A stretch of DNA of 64,000 nt from contig WOGZ01000010.1 in assembly GCA_009733775.1 (NCBI GenBank), positions 62,001 to 126,000 on the forward strand. The letters are read 5' to 3'. The stretch is from Alectoria sarmentosa. Its lineage: Eukaryota > Ascomycota > Lecanoromycetes > Lecanorales > Parmeliaceae. Shown here piece after piece: positions 32,592 to 45,932 of this stretch. The notes below the pieces were generated by a model. That model was not told the origin of the DNA and made no database searches. It worked only from the letters and a program-made list of their open reading frames with translations. The position numbers were made by a program, and so were the translations under genes. Position 1 is the stretch's first letter. Each line of letters begins with the position of its first letter.

Positions 32592-34386
32592 TCAGTCTCC
32601 GACTTGCAAAGGTTGCTCGTAAAGTATCGGTCCCCAAATCCGCCAGTGAAGCTCGGCAACGTGCGATATACGCTTAGCAATATGGACTAAACCCTCAGTC
32701 TCGTTCTGAACGGCAAATCCCGGCTTTTGGGGAATTAGGCGCCTCATGAGCTGTACGGGGGTGAGATCATCTATCGCGCACACTTCATCGTCGACTTTGT
32801 CCTTCAACGCTATAGCGAGAGGTTTTAGCAAGTCTCCAAAGACAGGCTTTTTCGGGTCGCAACAATGACTTAGACAGTCCTCTGCAAAGTCTAGATCTTT
32901 GGACGTAGGTAGCTCGGAATTGCTGCAAATCGCGTATGCCGCTCTGACAATCTCGAGAGCTACAGGCCCCCTCCTTTGCCAGTAATCGTACTGCAGTTCT
33001 TGGTCTGATATCAAGACAGCGACTCTAAGGAACAAGTGGGCGTATGATCCTGGTAATATTTCACCCGTCCAGCCGAGGGATCTTAATGTTTCGATCATGG
33101 TCCGTCGGCATGCCGCTTGGTAAACCAAAGTCTGAAAATCGGACTGCAGTGTCCGAAGGCGGGTGTAATCGAGATTCAACGTCGGAGAGAAATGCTTGTG
33201 AAAGAAAAGGACAGCATCTGTAAGGGCCTTGACAATAATCCACAATCCTGAACCGGATTCTTCATCTGCTTCTTGAAGGTTTTCAAACCATATTCGGGCC
33301 CCTATAACATCCCATCCATTTGCTATCCGTCGAAGGAAGTCGTTCTGCTCGAACACGATGGTATCTTCCACCCAAGTCAAGCGCATGTGTCTTATGGAAC
33401 GATTGGTAGCGTCCTGGAACAGGTTTTAGTGGTCAGATCCATGGGATTTAGATAAGGGCTGTGGGCAAGCTTACCAGATTCATTCCTTGCAAGATTTCGA
33501 AGATGGCACTAAGACCACGGATGATGCTGTCTGTCTCTGCGTTCTCCACGCCCAATCGTATTGCTGAGGTCATTGTTTGAAGCAGACGATCTCGTGTTGG
33601 TGAACAGAAGCATCTCAAAAAGTTGCCAAGCCAGTCACCGAGAGCGGTGAAATCGCATATTCCATGCTCCAATTGCTGCATGAGGAAATTGACATCGAGA
33701 CCTGCATCTATTGCGGGCCACTCTTCCGAAGGCAACGAATGCTTCAATATGTCTCGTACAGCTCCAAACAATCGAGGAAGCCTTGGGATCGTCCCCAGGT
33801 GAAAGCTTCTGGCTTCCAGCCTGGGCAACAATATGCTCGAAGGTCGACTTGAAGGGCAAGCAGCAATGCTTTGGCAATGCGCCAACCACGATGAGATCTC
33901 TGTTGCTATAGCTTGCCAATACTCATGTTCCCGCTCTCGTCTTTCTTCGCCTTGCGGCCCTTGTGCATTCACTCTCAATTCAATTTTGGGATCAAAGTTG
34001 AGATGGTGTCGTAGGACCAGGTCGTTTTCGAGTCGTGGAATGTCTATTTCGCTCAGAACTGCTTGGGTGATAGGAGGGTCAAGACTGACAAAGCTGTAAT
34101 CTGTGGCACGGTCTGTGCCGGTAGTCAATAGACGACGCGTCTCCTGTGCCAGGTGTTCCCAGTTGGCCTCGCTAGATGAGAGCTGTGATGCTAAGGGTGT
34201 TGACGACAGCGCTGGCATTGAATGTCTTGCTTTCCCGCCCTTTTCGGTGCTCCCGTGCTGGGATGATGCCTCTGTAGAGCATGTGTCCACCGAACTTCGT
34301 CTACTACCATGCATATTCCTTTTCCTGGCGCATACATGAAGGCTGATTTGCGGAGGCGATTTGGACGGTCGCATATTCCGACTCAT
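32592..34386 (-). CDS. SOK1 / T-complex protein 11 (TCP11) family protein
   Basis: Member of the TCP11 family, whose yeast member Sok1 suppresses loss of protein kinase A signalling. Exons: 33475-34386 and 32592-33413; 577 residues. The N-terminal 90 residues are basic and Ser-rich (disordered). The TCP11 domain begins near ITQAVLSEIDIPRLENDL and includes the diagnostic IRLGVENAETDSIIRGLSAI and EILQGMNL, followed across the 61-nt intron by SIRHMRLTWVEDTIVFEQ. A long helical C-terminus follows, with LIPQKPGFAVQNETEGLVHI near the end. The molecular role is unclear even in yeast. Upstream lies the longest gene-free stretch of the window. Confidence 0.87.
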
Positions 34387-37300
34387 CTTCTCTAGGATCT
34401 ATCCCCCTTTTTCTTGTTACGGTTCTCAGGTTGATAAAAATTGAGAAAATTTTCCGTCAAAGTATTGGGATTATTCGATTATCTGACAGTAGAAAATTGC
34501 ATTATTCGCTTTGCCTGGGGACATCATATCATCTTTGTTGCGCGTTTGCTAGAATTCGCTGGCATTCACAGGACAAAAAGCAAAACATCATTCGTCGGCT
34601 TTGACGCAACGCCTTTTATGTGAAAGGGAAGTTTGCCACGCTCGCAGCAAAGGTGGAAACTTCTTGACGCGGTGCAATCAATGAATCCGTAAAGAGAGCT
34701 ACCCACCATCTTGGCGGAAAAGCATACGATGAAATGAGAATTCATTATCTTAGTAGCACACCCACGAAAGCGAGGAAGACTCAGAACAGGGCGTGCTTTT
34801 CAGCTCGGTTCAACACGAGGACAATCTTGTAAATAGTGAGGCTCAACGAAGGGAAGAATGTGGCATATTATACCAGCGCGGCCACTACCTCTTTTTGGTC
34901 AACCCAAGGAACCGCGAACAATGCGCCCAATCAGCTTGGCGTAGATCGGCAACCAGGTTTACGTTTCAGTCTGAATCAAGTGGTGCCGACGAAGAAGGCC
35001 TGCAAGGTACAGAGAAGAACATGCAGTGAAGTCGAGTCATGGCTTTCTCGGCAACTAACTCTTCCCACTCGACGAGTTGGGAGTGGATGTCTTGACACTT
35101 GCAGAGGATTGGAAGACTTGCCACTGAGTGCCAATAGGAGCCACAGTCAAGCCATGGCCAGGAACCAATTTTGGAGAGAGGAGAGAGCATGTAGAGTAAA
35201 GTAGCATGAGTACCTTACCCAAGAGCCCGGGCATAGGGTTGGGATTCAATCCAATCGGAGAATAGCTCGACAGTTGGTCCAATCGATATCGGGCTTGACG
35301 TATGCACCTTTACCATTAAGTACAGAAGCCTTGCGCACAATTGGTTGGGCATTATGATGCCTCGGAATGTCCTGAAAAGGAGGAAGGGGGGGGGGGGAAG
35401 GAGGGATACCGGGCAGAAGGTGCGAAGCTACGGGTTGTCAAGCTGAAGGTATTACTTTGAAGGTAGGGTTATTGATAGCAGGGCAAGGATAAGGTAGCGG
35501 AAGAAGGAAAAAGCTGCCAATGCGGCAGGATTACTTTAGGGTTGAGTAGGGTGCATCAGGGCATGGACGCTGGGTTTCGGGGTTGCTAACAACCATTACA
35601 ACTGTCAAGTGTCTCGTAGGTGGGTAAGTATGTACCTTGATGAGTAGAAGTGGTGGTGCACACTTATGGAGTCTGGCGGTACGGATAGAGGATAAGGCCG
35701 ATAAGGATAAGGTACCTGTGCCTTACGGGGTGAAGCGGACCAATGAAAATGGGAAAACAATATTCTTCATGCTTAAGGGTAAGTAAGGTATTCTTCATGC
35801 ACGCATGCAAAAAGCAAAATGCCATTCTGACTTTGGACAGCGGTGAGGCGGTAAGTGGTACTGTGCGGAATACTGTACCTGGTTTGGAGGGATGTATTAT
35901 TAGATCACAGGACATGATTAAAGCCACACGGGTCACGGACAGCGAAACGGGTGAGGCTGCTACTGTACTGCGCCTTCTCGCCTCATCCCATTCCCCTAGG
36001 GCTGAATCGAATCTTCAACAATTGTCGAGTGATGAGTGACGACAAACACGCAAGCTTTCACTAATCTTGATTCGTGTACAGGTTACCAGAGGCAGTATGG
36101 GGTATCAAGAGCATCGATGGTATCAGTAGCATCAGTAGCATCAGTAGTAGCAAATTAATCCATCCTCTGACAAGCCATCTTAAAATACTATTCTCGTAGT
36201 ACCTCACATGCCATCCACTCCATTCAGCGCTTCATATCCAATGTTTCATCCTTCATGCTTGTTTCAAAGCCTCGGGCATGGCGTCACTGAACCCTCACAG
36301 GCACCGTTGATTCCCTCTACATCTCACACGGACTTCCTTGGACATGGTCACGAATTGATACAAGTAACCCTATTGGCCTTTGCCCAACTTTCAACTCTGT
36401 CTATGGCCTTTGGATGCTAGGTGACCTTTGCGACGCTAAAGCCTCATTGCAAAATCCTTTCCATTCTCGCGTGACACGCGAGGCGGGGGAGACGATTGAT
36501 GGGCATGCCATCACACTCTTTCCCCTCGTGATATTTTCCCTCTCACCTTCACCCTTCTCCATCCGTCCCACATACTGCTTCCTTCACTCATCTACCCTCT
36601 CTCACGCACTAGGCACGAATTCATCTGCTCCATCACTTTCTCCATCTCATCTCCCCGTGTGTGGACGCTACTGTCCTTGTTCATCTGTGCTACCTTTGTT
36701 CGCGGTGCTGACAGCGATTGCCCTATACATCTTCACTTGGGTTCCTATGCCACCAATTACACCGTAGGAACTCTCTCCGATGTCAGCTCCGACTTGCCTT
36801 GACCCGCTCTCAACTCCGCTAAAGAAAGTATCTCGTATGGTTCAATGCCGGCCCTGGCTGTTCTTCGCTCGATGGGCTGACGAAGGAGAATGGTCCATTT
36901 CTTTTCCCGCGAAACTCTTCAAAGCCATCCGCAAATCCGTACTTTGGTCCACATTGGCAAACGTGCTCTACGTTGATCAATTGGCGGGCACTAGTTTCAG
37001 TCATGAGAGTGAACCCGCTGCCTTTGAACGCCCAAGTCGCGCATTACTCTAATTCCTAGCTGAAAGCTTTTTACGGCGTATTCCTTGGCTTAAGGTCCAA
37101 GATCACCTCCATCGTGGGTGAATGCTACGTCGGGATCTATGTAGGTACCGATCCGATACTCTAACGCCATAGGCAAAGAAGTAGTTGATCGCCGAGAGTC
37201 GCTGGAATCCATAATGTACCCAGGCCATCCTCGTAGACAAAAACATACATGGGTCAAGCACCATTTCATCATCCTACACATCCCTTCGTATCGAGGCTAA

Positions 37301-37776
37301 TATTCTCTTCTCACTGCGTGCAGCGGGGCTTTTCTTACTATTAAAGTCTGGGTGCTGGCCATACTGTGCCATACGACAGACCCGCTGCAGCATTTGCATT
37401 CGTCAGAGACTTGGTGCTGGGAAATGCTGCATATCAGTCGCGTTGAAAGGTAGCGTGGAACAGAAGCGGCTAAAGGATCTTGTACATACTATGCACGACC
37501 CGATAAGAAGTACTTGCACATTTGCCTGTTTCTTTAGCAGAAAGCACTTCATCACGAATCGAACCAGGTTCTCCGACGTGAGTGAGGCCAAGGAGGTTGC
37601 ACTCCTTCTTTCTTATTAGTCAATCGTCATAGGTCCGTTCGCTCGGGTAAAAGCTGAAGAACTCTGTTCAGGGTAATCCCAATCGATGTTCATTCTCTTT
37701 CAACCTTTGATGACAAATCGTAGCGATGAAATACGACAGCCTGTTGTCTCATATTCCTGTGTTAAAGCGCGACGTC
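34387..37776. other. 3.4-kb gene-free region
   Basis: Longest spacer in the window. Frames up to 122 residues exist on both strands (34836-35204; 36414-36767; 36780-37052) but none shows family similarity, and composition looks non-coding. It holds a 12-nt G run (35386-35397), a CATCAGTAG triplet-like repeat (36119-36155) and GGTAAGG/CCTTAC-rich stretches (35430-35780). It may contain long leaders, a non-coding RNA or an old decayed element; I see no decisive sign. Confidence 0.4.
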
Positions 37777-38755
37777 TCATCTCTTCTTCGTTGTTAGCCA
37801 ACCAGTGCTCAAAAACCCTCTTTCTCCCATGACAGTCGTCCACTGGATATCCAAATTGCCGAGAAGAGTCCTATCATCCTTTGTCACCTCTTTAGCTGGA
37901 CCATCCTTTCGCTGCTCAACTAGGAACGCTATCTGCAATACGTCCCGGGGCGCCATACAGGGCTTGTCACTATGGTGCATGTCTAATTTCTTCGCGTCCC
38001 AATTAAGAGATGTGGATTTGAAGGCCGGTTTTGGATTGAAGGTGGCAGTCTCAAGCGTGATTGTCCCATCAGCAAAACTCTCAAGTTGAGCCTCGAGGGC
38101 ATATCTCGTTGCCTGTGATTGAGTATCGTCCGAGTCCCCAGATTGTAGATTGGATACCTTTGTCCGCACTCCAAGGCAAGGCCGTGCAACAAACTGGTAC
38201 AATTTCCGAAAAGTCCTGATACGCCCACTGGACGCAGACTGATCTTTGGAGACCGTAGTCTCAGAGTAGCTCAGGTTCACGGCAAGAGTATGGGCACCCT
38301 CTTCCCGAAGCTCAAAACGCACTATTTTCTGCAATGATTCCCCAGGGCTCACTTTTGCAGCTTCCTGGTCAGCGGGAGACACTTCGAGGGTGGTGGCGCC
38401 GGACGGCGCTTGCATTTCGGCGCCTACTCTGACGGACGTTACCTGACGCTCAGAGTCCGCTGGAAGCTCATTATTTGCACATAAAGTGCACGAGAAAGTC
38501 TCTCCAACGTAGGTGGAGCCAAAAGCCGGAGGTAAAGTGAGCTGTAATACGATTAAGTAAGAGTTGGGCCGCATTGATCGATCATCAACATACGACGGGA
38601 TTCAGTAGGAAGTGGTCGTCAGTCTCGTTGGGTTCAAGGTCAAGTGCTGCGTTGGGATCGAAATGTAACGCGGATTGTTTTGCTGGGAGCGGGAGAGGAA
38701 AGCGTTGAGATAAGCAGGGTCTCGACAGTCTTCCAGCAACCTTAGACATCATCAT
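37777..38755 (-). CDS. TRAPPC13-like trafficking protein
   Basis: Homologue of TRAPPC13 (DUF974), an accessory subunit of metazoan and filamentous-fungal TRAPP complexes that act as Rab exchange factors in ER-Golgi traffic and autophagy. Exons: 38594-38755 and 37777-38541; 308 residues. The exon junction yields HFLLNPV joined to LTLPPAFGSTYVGETFSCTL and then CANNELP, the family signature. Beta-rich segments follow, with GAHTLAVNLSYSE, TFRKLYQFVARPCLGVRTKV and LGNLDIQWTTVMGERGFLST near the end. Three ATGs stand in tandem at the start; I took the first (38755). Diverges from the SWIM-RING gene. Confidence 0.87.
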
Positions 38756-39301
38756 TGCGAGGACCGATGGTGACTGACCGCAAAACTAATGCTGTCAGTC
38801 ATTTACCCAGTACGTAGGATTTTGACAAGATGCACGTCGTACCTTTCAAGGATACCGAGTGTGGCTCTCGAGGTGCTTCCATGATTGAAACAGACAACTT
38901 CACCTCGATATTGGACATGGGCCTCCAGCCATTTTTGAGCCAAAAGTACCTCAGTCCAATGTCAGATTTACACTACTCTTGGCACGCCGGTCGGATTGGT
39001 ATGTTTTCGTTTGGGTTAGAGTCAAATACGGTATCTAATCTAGGGCTGGGGCTTCTGTGACGTCAGTCGACGACTGCATTTTCTTCTCTTCCTTCCTCAA
39101 CAGTTGCGAACATCTTATTGTAGAACTTCTTACACATCTAGTGGTGCTGTCTTCTCTACTGAAGATAGTGATACCCAGCTGGCCGTCTGAGTGTCTAGCA
39201 TATAACACAATCTACGTCGATACTCTGTCCTACAATTCGGCACTGATACCCTGCAAGTCCCGTCACACCGCAGAGCCCCCTCGTAGATCGACTCAGAAGA
39301 T
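38756..39301. promoter_or_regulatory. Divergent TRAPPC13/SWIM-RING upstream region
   Basis: 546 bp between divergent starts. No coding frame of interest and no clear motif. Confidence 0.4.
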
Positions 39302-40436
39302 ATGATTGAGGATCGTGCAACCTCACTAGTGGATAAGGCAGCGGGCTTTGACCCCGCAGTCTCGAAGAAGCGAAAGATGGCCGCCACATCCACTCCTAAG
39401 AGCAAAGGACCGGTCATGAACCTGACAGACGAAACTCGAGTCCACTCCCCATCGGCCAAGAAAAAGAAGGGTGCGTCCTCTCGCAAAGCAAAAGATGGAG
39501 AGAAGCGGATGAGGAGGTTCCGACTGCATGCCCCGTCGAGCTACCTTGAGCGGCTGAACAGAGCAACCACTCAGAGGTGAGAGCCGCGAAACACCGCATC
39601 CAACATCAGGACTTATTATGGCCTGCAGGATGTTTGTTATTGATAGAACTCATGGTGGCACCCCAGAGATTCCTGAAGAGACGATTGAACTTGCAGGCAC
39701 AACGGGCAACGTCTACAGCATCACTATCTGCCAGCTACCGAGTTGCACATGCCCAGATAGCCAGAAGAGCAATCAGTGTAAGCACATCGTATATGTATAT
39801 TTCTCCAGCCACATATGAGTCTGAACAAATTGCTAACCGCCTAGCAAAGATCCTGCACAACGTCCTCAAAGCCCCTGAACATTTACAATACCAACTCGCT
39901 TTTCTGTCCTCGGTAAGTCCGATCTGGGTCCGACCCGTCGATCTCGCCACTGACGAGAATCTAACTTCCAAGGAATTGCATGAAATCTTCGCCGCTGCAC
40001 CCGCACCCGCATCGTCCGAGACGTCTGCTTCTTCAGACGCACCCTCCAATCGTAAAGAAGCCTCCGGTGACTGCCCAATTTGCTTCACGGAATTCGAGGC
40101 GGACAGAGATGAAATTGTCTGGTGCCGTGCGAAGTGTGGGAACAACCTGCACAGGGATTGCTTCGAGCAGTGGGCAAGGAGCCAAGCCGGGAAAGAGATT
40201 CGATGTGTGTATTGGTAAGAGAGTCCTCGTTGCTGCGGAAAAGACGGACCTAATGCCCTTTCAGCCGTACACCATGGCAAGGAGACGAGGAATCGCTCAA
40301 GCGACTCAAGAGCGCCGGGAAAGTCAACGGCGAGGGATACGTGAATGTAGCTGGAGAACTGGGTTTATCAGGAGCACGTGATTATTCAACTTACCACCAG
40401 CATTGGGTACGACGTCAGGGACTAGGCTACTACTGA
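39302..40436 (+). CDS. SWIM and RING zinc-finger protein, probable E3 ubiquitin ligase
   Basis: Five exons: 39302-39576, 39629-39794, 39850-39912, 39973-40214, 40265-40436; 305 residues. After a Lys-rich nuclear-type N-terminus comes a SWIM zinc finger, CxC then CxH (CTCPDSQKSNQCKHIVY). Then follows a RING finger: CPICFTEFEADRDEIVWC, CGNNLHRDCFEQWARS, and CVYC completed across intron 40215-40264, then RTPW. The order SWIM then RING recalls metazoan ZSWIM2 (MEX). The C-terminus ends in a YSTYHQHWVRRQGLGYY tail. An internal start at the MAATSTPKSK methionine is possible. Substrates are unknown. Confidence 0.87.
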
Positions 40437-41985
40437 AGATGGCCTCAATGGATACTGTTGCTTCCTGTCGATTCTCGAGCGGTCAAGCGTGTAGAATGAT
40501 CTCTCGCTGTTGTCGCTGTTTGCTGAAGGCTAGCATTGGTGCTTTGCCGAGGCTGTCATGAATTGCTAAAGACACCCGACTCATCCTTCCATCAGACGCT
40601 GTTGTCGCATGCGATCATACTGCGACTGGGGCACCTGCAAACGGTTCAACGTTCGAAATCGTGGCAGCGTTGAAGACATTGCGGCATGCAGGTACCGAAA
40701 GCTAGAATACTTGGCTTAGCTACATACATACTCGGCACCTAACTCGAATGGTGCACTCGTCACAATTGCTGAAAGTGGAAGCGGGTCTCAGTTGTAGTCA
40801 TCCATATTCGCAGATCTCGAGATGAACAAGACTGAAAGCGACCAAGCTTAGCCCCTGAAGGCCACGCGTTTCCCCTTTCCAAATGAGATTTCTTCTTGGG
40901 TCTGGTGGGGCAAATGAAACAGGTGGAAGGCTTCCACGTTGCGACGAAGTTTAACGTCTGCCAATTTAAATGCCCTTCGCATGCGTCCGAAATAAAGGGA
41001 GACAAAAGAGAAAGTATTATAGGTTGTTGTTATAGGTTATAATATTCCTAGCTCAGGAGTGCTGGGACAAGCTTGAAACGCCAAGCACAGAGAGTTTTTA
41101 TTGAGTCGTGTGCAGTGGGGTAATCTATTGGTCCTTATCCCTGTTCTCCACCCGCTTGTACTGGTAGATAACCGCGTAGAGCCTCCCCTTTTCCGATCTG
41201 TCCGAGTACACTTACAGGATCATTAATCCATACTTTAGACTATAGATAATAAAGTACGGGCGGGTAAATTATAGTAATAAAAGTAATTATAACAATCCTG
41301 CAACCGTCATAAAAGCCCAAGACTCGAGACAAAGTGTCCCCACTCCCCAACGCTCTTTTAGCTGCACGATCTGCAGTTCTGCACTTGTGGCAAGACTGGG
41401 CCTCCTCCCTCCTCCCTCCCCCTGAGCCCCCAAAAAGATCGTCACTGGAAAATTAATTGATTGCGGGGAAACTGATGATAGATGATACCCTTGGCTGATG
41501 TCTGATTACATATGGCACAATTCCCTCGAGACAAGTAGTACTACAGAGTACTAGCACAGTACTTTCAAGGTACCTACGTACATAAGCGCTGGAGCACAAA
41601 CCACACGAAAAGGAGAAAAGCCAAGGCCAAGGGGGCAGTTTGAAAACAACCCGGCAAGCGTCGACTTCCTATCACTGGGTGACTATTAGTATTACTACGG
41701 CCGCGGGTGCATTGTCCGCCATCAAAACACATGCCGCTTTCATGCTTGCATATGGAGCCCAATCATCATAAACATCATCATCTTCACTATCATCTTTGAT
41801 TTGCAAGAGTTGCGCAAATCTATCGCTACCACATTCATTACGACTTACGAGTACACCCTAGGCCTGACGGACCATCCAACAGAGACTATCTATGAAACTG
41901 TGACATGAAGCCCTGGCAAAAAGCCTCTCACTTTGCTCTTGCTTCTTCCACATTCTTTAACCCTTAACAGCTTCGAACCCACTCA
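40437..41985. other. SWIM-RING to DENN intergenic region
   Basis: 1.5 kb without a gene. 41020-41300 is AT-rich with TATAGGTTATAATAT-like stretches. A purine/pyrimidine-skewed tract (CCTCC)n lies at 41400-41420. Confidence 0.45.
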
Positions 41986-44900
41986 ATGTCTCCGACGCCG
42001 ATCATAGACACCTCCAATTCTCCCCTCAGTGACTGGTTTTTCATAGCTGGTGCGTACCCTTCTCGCTCATTAGAACGGTCCCTAATAGCATCACAGGTGT
42101 TGACAGTCATCAGCTTCGTTGGGGGAAGGATGAAGAGCCTTTGGACCTTGCTCCAGCTGTCCCTGTCGAGCCTACAATTGAGGAGGATAGGGCTGCGGAA
42201 GCTGAAGGCGACTCCCTGGACCTGAAAGGTGCAACGCCCAAGAAGGCCAAGAGGAACTCATATCAGCGCCTGTCAAGTCTTTCGGATGAAGCACGCTTGT
42301 CAATCACATCCTTGTCCCTTTCCCCGGAGAGGAATGGCACAGACAGCAACCGAAGTAGCACTACAATCAAGGGAACCCAAACCAACGGCAACGGCCGCTT
42401 ACTCAGCGACACGGACTTTGAAAATGCCTTGAAGAAATTTGCTTCCCAGCGAGACTCATTTTTGTCGGATTTGACCCTGAGTGCGGGGGCCATAGTACCC
42501 AACAGACCTAAGGCTCGGCCGAAGACACAGAAGGTTGTCAATGAAGATGCAGTAGGTCTCAAATTGGGGTTTGGGAGCGTACGGAGGCGGATCTCATTTC
42601 GGGACATGAACAGTATGAAGAGGCAGTCATCTGTCAAGAGACAATGTCGGTAAACCCCTTGTCATGTCATCTGATACTACAGTGTCTCTGGCGACTCGAT
42701 GTGGCTTGTCTCAAAAGGTACTGATCCTTATTTGTACACAGCCTCGGTCCGAACGTCCAAACGATTGAGCAACTACAACTCTGTCATACCCATCCCACAA
42801 CCTCTCAATGATGAGGTCAACACCCATCCTTTGAAGCGAAGGTTCGAACCAGTGCTTCTAGACCGGTATCCCCCCAAAAGTATGATGGAGGAGACCAAGC
42901 GAAGAGGATCATTCCCCGATTACGTCCCAATGTTTGCATTTCCGAACGATGTCCACATCGTCTCGGCAGATGAGCGACCGCGTACGACATGGCATGGCTT
43001 CGCAATGACGTCTAGCGACAATTCACGGCTCTATGGTATCTGCATAATTGTGTGGATTCCCCTCAATGAGCGAGCGTCCGGAGAGCTGGAACGAGAATGT
43101 GAGAAGTGGAGGCGCGACAACATGACGGACGAGGAGCGAGAGCTAGCAAGCAGTCTGGGAGAGCGACTTGCCGTCGAGAGGATCAAGCTATCGAGATTAT
43201 TGGCACGATTGCCAACTGTGGACTCTGGATCTTCAGCAAGAGAGGCACTTGAAGATGACATTAGTGCTGTGGAGGAGAAGATAGGTCTAATGGCAGATCT
43301 CCTTAGACCCGTGAGGCACGGTGCAGCAGCAAAGATCGAAGGTCTTACCAACGGCGAAACCGGCCTTTGGATACCGCGATCATACGGCATACTTGGTCGC
43401 GACCCGTATCTAACGACTTTTTGGAAAGAATGGCTTAAAGCAATAGTGGTGCCAATGGCTGATGGAAGCATTGTGCGAGTTCCACCAAGCTCACCGAAAA
43501 TTGGGATGTGGCAACCTTTGGAGAGATATGTTGTAAATCTCTGTGCTGAGGCGTTGAGTCCTATTTCCTCCAAAACTCAAGTGGAGGTCTCGATCAGGGA
43601 GCTTCGTCTGTTTGCGAGGAAAGAAGCCGTCAATGAGATCCCAGGCTCCAGAAATGTACAGAAACCGATACAAATAAGAGGGTCAATGCTGACTATGAAT
43701 AGACTGATCTTTATGCGCTCTTTCGAGCGTTATCTATTCCAAACATAGTGGTTCTTCTAGAAGTATGTGTTTTCACATCTATGAGATCTTCTGCTGACCT
43801 GGAGTCTAGTTCGTTTTGGCCGAGTCTCGCATTATCCTCTTATCTTCTCATACTTCCATGCTTCATCTTGCATGCAAGGCCCTCGTCGAGCTTTTGTATC
43901 CTCTGACTTGGTGTGGTATCTTCATTCCAGTGCTTCCAGCTAGACTCATCCAAGCTCTCGAAGCACCTTGTCCTTACATCGTCGGTATTGAACGTCGATA
44001 TGAAAAAGTCGAACTTCCAGAAGACGACTTCATACTCGTCGATCTAGACCAGGACGAGATAGAGTCGACTACAAGACCAACACCTATGCCAAAGCAACAG
44101 CGACGTAAATTGACGTCTTTGCTTCAATTGGCCGCGCCACATCACAATCGATTCGGGGTTCCGAAAGGACCACCGGCGTATGCGATCGAGGCTTTCCCAT
44201 TTGATACCTTCTCATCCGAGAATCCTCAGATCTTTACCGGCATGCCACAATCGACTTCCTTGGCAAAGTATGTTGGCCTTGACTCGACTTCATTTGGAAA
44301 TGGTGGTTCCAACCTTGCGGCGAGGTCTCTCGTATTCAATGCTTTCCAGCCCGCAAGGAGTGACAAGACAGAAGGTCAACGGCCATCAACGAGCTCTACC
44401 GCCAAAGGCAGTTCGCCACCTTCTCCAAAGCTTTCACCAACATCAACCTCGTTCCCACCTCTACCACTCACTCCAACCTCCCGTAGCGACTCTGGCTTTG
44501 CCATTCAGGCTAGCATTCGCGGAAAACGATCCGGGCATTTTGAGACGGCTTCTAGAAGAAGCTCAACGTATGCTCCTGATCGAAACCCTACGATGAGACG
44601 GCCCAGCGTACCGTTTAGTAATCACTCTTCAAGCCAATCGACGACAACTGTAGGTACAGGAAATTACGCCGTGTCAAGCTATGCCCCATCCATTTATGCT
44701 CAGTCCACATTGGCAGCCTCAACAATAATGCCGAACATGCTGATGCAACCTGTCCGGAACTCTGAGGGTATCAATTGGGTTGAGGGTCACTGCTTCCAAT
44801 GGAGATACCATGACGACCGCTCTGTATGCACTATCTGCGATGACAAGGCCGAGGATGGGATCTATAAATGTACTGGATGCGGTATCAACGCTCATGGTAG

Positions 44901-45646
44901 GTGTGCTCAGCAGGTCTGCATTGTTTGCCCTGTGGCTTTTCACCCAGAGCAAGTGCGCGCGGCCTTTGCACGATGCTTTGCCGCCCTATTTTATACATAC
45001 AGGAAGTTTCTATCCCCTCCTAATAAGGAGCAAAAGAAGTCTGGCTTGCTTTACGGCTTCAACATGACTGGATTCCTGAAGAGTCTACCTCAAGAAAATG
45101 CTGAGTATATGCAGGTATTGCAGCAGACGCAAGGTAATTACAAGATCGTAGAGCTGAAGTGTGACTACTAAAAAATCTGCATAGGCTTCAACGAATTCAT
45201 TCACGAGCGCGAAGCAAAGCCAGCCAGTGAACCGTCAATTATGCTCTTTGATCAGATGATCCTGTCAAAGAGAAACCGAGGCCGGGCGTCCATGTTTAGC
45301 AAATCAAAGACAGACTTCCTCTCGGACACATACGATCATCTTTGGAGAACAGCAGCCGCCACACCACCCAAAGGGCGAATTCCAGGTGATGTGAGAGCAA
45401 TAATCACGAGAGGTGGGTTTGTTCATGTCCATGGATGCTTTATAAATGAAAGATCTCAAAGGCTGCTTGCTGATTTTTTTAGTCCCTGCGAAACTCGATC
45501 CTACTTTAATGAAAGAGCCCCGTGTCTTCCAAGGCGTACCACGAATTAATACCATCAAGACCACGAGAAAGCCGATACCCAGCATGTTAGGGCCCAACGG
45601 GCCCCATGGGGGAATGAACGGGCTCGCGCAGTCACCGCCATCATAG
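41986..45646 (+). CDS. DENN-domain and C1-domain protein (probable Rab GEF)
   Basis: Large protein with a tripartite DENN domain, a module that activates Rab GTPases, and a C-terminal C1 zinc finger. Exons: 41986-42049, 42097-42645, 42742-43655, 43703-43762, 43810-45133, 45185-45412, 45483-45646; about 1100 residues. uDENN: HPLKRRFEPVLLDRYPPKSM, DYVPMFAFPNDVHIVSADER. cDENN: DLYALFRALSIPNIVVLLE joined to FVLAESRIILLSSHTSMLHL. dDENN: PCPYIVGIERRYEKVELPED. C1: HCFQWRYHDDRSVCTICDDK then CTGCGINAHGRC. The exon 2/3 junction is uncertain: donor GTCGGT at 42646, or a 33-nt intron at 42650-42682. Confidence 0.87.
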
Positions 45647-45932
45647 TACAGTACACAGGGACGCCACATTTTGAATGATGATGAGATAATGTCGGAATTT
45701 GGAGACGGCTCTTGGATGCATAGAGTCTGTCGTTGACTTTCTGTTGGACAAAGGGCGATACTAATGGCATGCACCGAAGGGCAATGTACTCTTAAAATGG
45801 AGCATTTGGAAAATTGACTTGTCAATCAAAAACCGAATAGACGTGAGGCTAGATATTCTAGGATAGGGACGCAATTGAAATCTTAAGAGTACGACGCACC
45901 CCTTTGATCATTCCCGGCAATTTCTCCATTCT
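45647..45932. other. DENN-PTAR1 convergent spacer
   Basis: 286 bp of 3' flanks. No other content seen. Confidence 0.5.

Noticed and set aside
36208..37052. Series of plus-strand frames in the long spacer, one with a hydrophobic segment
   Set aside because: No family similarity, no convincing splice signals linking them, and low-complexity composition.
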